A DNA stretch of 15,294 nt from positions 1-15,294 of the forward strand of contig JAAUPH010000022.1 of NCBI GenBank assembly GCA_012035435.1, read 5' to 3'. This DNA is from Sphingopyxis sp. GTDB taxonomy: Bacteria; Pseudomonadota; Alphaproteobacteria; Sphingomonadales; Sphingomonadaceae. Shown here piece by piece: positions 14,786 to 15,294 of this stretch. A program made the translations under genes and the position numbers. Every line of letters begins with the position of its first letter. The stretch's first letter is position 1. The notes below the pieces were generated by a model. It was not told the origin of the DNA. It ran no database searches and saw nothing but the letters and a program-made list of their open reading frames with translations.

Positions 14786-15294
14786 GTGCCCGAATGGCAC
14801 GGGCAGGGGGTTCGCCGGGATCTTGATGCCCGGTCGGAGGAAGCCGCCGGGCTGGCGCGGGCTATTGCCCTCGACATCCGCCATGTCCACCCTTTGCGGC
14901 TGAGGCAGACGCGCGCCGCGACGTTGCTGGGATCTGGGCAGATTGACGCGCTGAAGCCCGTTATTGTTGAAAAGGACATTGCGCTGGTTGTTGTTGATGC
15001 CGCGCTGACCGCGATCCAGCAGCGTAATTTGGAGACCGCTTTTGGCACTAAGGTAATCGACCGCACCGGCCTGATCCTCGAAATCTTTGGTGAACGTGCA
15101 GCGACGGCCGAGGGGCGGTTGCAGGTGGAGCTGGCGCATTTGGACTATCAGGCGGGACGGCTGGTGCGCAGCTGGACCCACCTTGAACGCCAGCGCGGTG
15201 GTTTTGGTTTCCTGGGTGGACCGGGTGAAACACAGATTGAAGCTGACCGCCGCATGATCCGCGACCGCATGGCGCGCATTCGGCGCCAGCTCGA
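14786..15294 (+). CDS. hflX: GTPase HflX, 5' part (cut by window end)
   Basis: A ribosome-binding GTPase that splits stalled ribosomes, for example after heat stress. The visible 169 codons cover the N-terminal HflX domain: DLDARSEEAAGLARAI, RAATLLGSGQID (the glycine-rich nucleotide-binding element), DRTGLILEIFGERA, EGRLQVELAHL, RLVRSWTHLERQRGG, and GGPGETQIEADRRMIRDR. The G domain lies beyond the window. The GTG at 14786 is the only ATG/GTG/TTG between the in-frame stop (14612-14614) and the conserved region, so I use it. However, it would cut off the first beta strand (in-frame AATLVI, encoded just before), it has no ribosome site, and open frame continues back past the hfq stop. A noncanonical start near 14741 (ATC directly on the hfq TGA) or a substitution there is plausible. 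Confidence 0.85.
   Translation, partial: MPEWHGQGVRRDLDARSEEAAGLARAIALDIRHVHPLRLRQTRAATLLGSGQIDALKPVIVEKDIALVVVDAALTAIQQRNLETAFGTKVIDRTGLILEIFGERAATAEGRLQVELAHLDYQAGRLVRSWTHLERQRGGFGFLGGPGETQIEADRRMIRDRMARIRRQL

Overview
This window looks like chromosomal DNA of a GC-rich alphaproteobacterium of the sphingomonad group (Sphingomonas, Sphingopyxis, Novosphingobium or relatives). The evidence is the gene order dusB-ntrB-ntrC-ntrY-ntrX-hfq-hflX, the fused ispDF gene, and an hfq gene that encodes two tandem Sm domains. No database search was run; all product names come from motifs and gene order read by eye.

Region 1 (1-224) holds no gene. It contains several inverted repeats and a 13-bp tandem duplication that ends in the putP stop codon. 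Region 2 (225-3607, minus strand) is a tight four-gene run, read right to left: an SbtA-type bicarbonate permease, a small PII-like protein, a beta-carbonic anhydrase and a PutP-type sodium/proline symporter. The first three genes overlap by 1-4 bases and form a plausible bicarbonate-uptake and CO2-hydration module. The permease gene appears to carry a one-base deletion in a T run near its 5' end.

Region 3 (3692-5103, plus strand) has lipoyl synthase lipA followed by a RatA/COQ10-type START-domain gene. It converges, with a 58-bp overlap of coding ends, on region 4 (5046-6769, minus strand), which holds ispDF (isoprenoid MEP pathway) and a stand-alone CinA/PncC amidase gene. The divergent gap 6770-6857 separates ispDF from region 5.

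Region 5 (6858-15294, plus strand) is the nitrogen-regulation cluster: tRNA-dihydrouridine synthase, the NtrB/NtrC soluble kinase and sigma-54 activator, the NtrY/NtrX membrane kinase and regulator, the double-domain Hfq, and the 5' part of the GTPase gene hflX, cut by the window end. Junctions are tight, except for gaps of about 90-110 bases before ntrY and hfq. The hflX gene has no ATG, GTG or TTG codon where its first strand should begin; an ATC sits exactly where a TGATG stop/start overlap with hfq would be expected.

Most of the window is ordinary core genome. The least ordinary parts are the bicarbonate module with its frameshifted permease, the diverged second Hfq domain, the hfq/hflX junction and the structured non-coding stretch at the left end. 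No tRNA, rRNA, CRISPR array, transposase or phage gene was seen.
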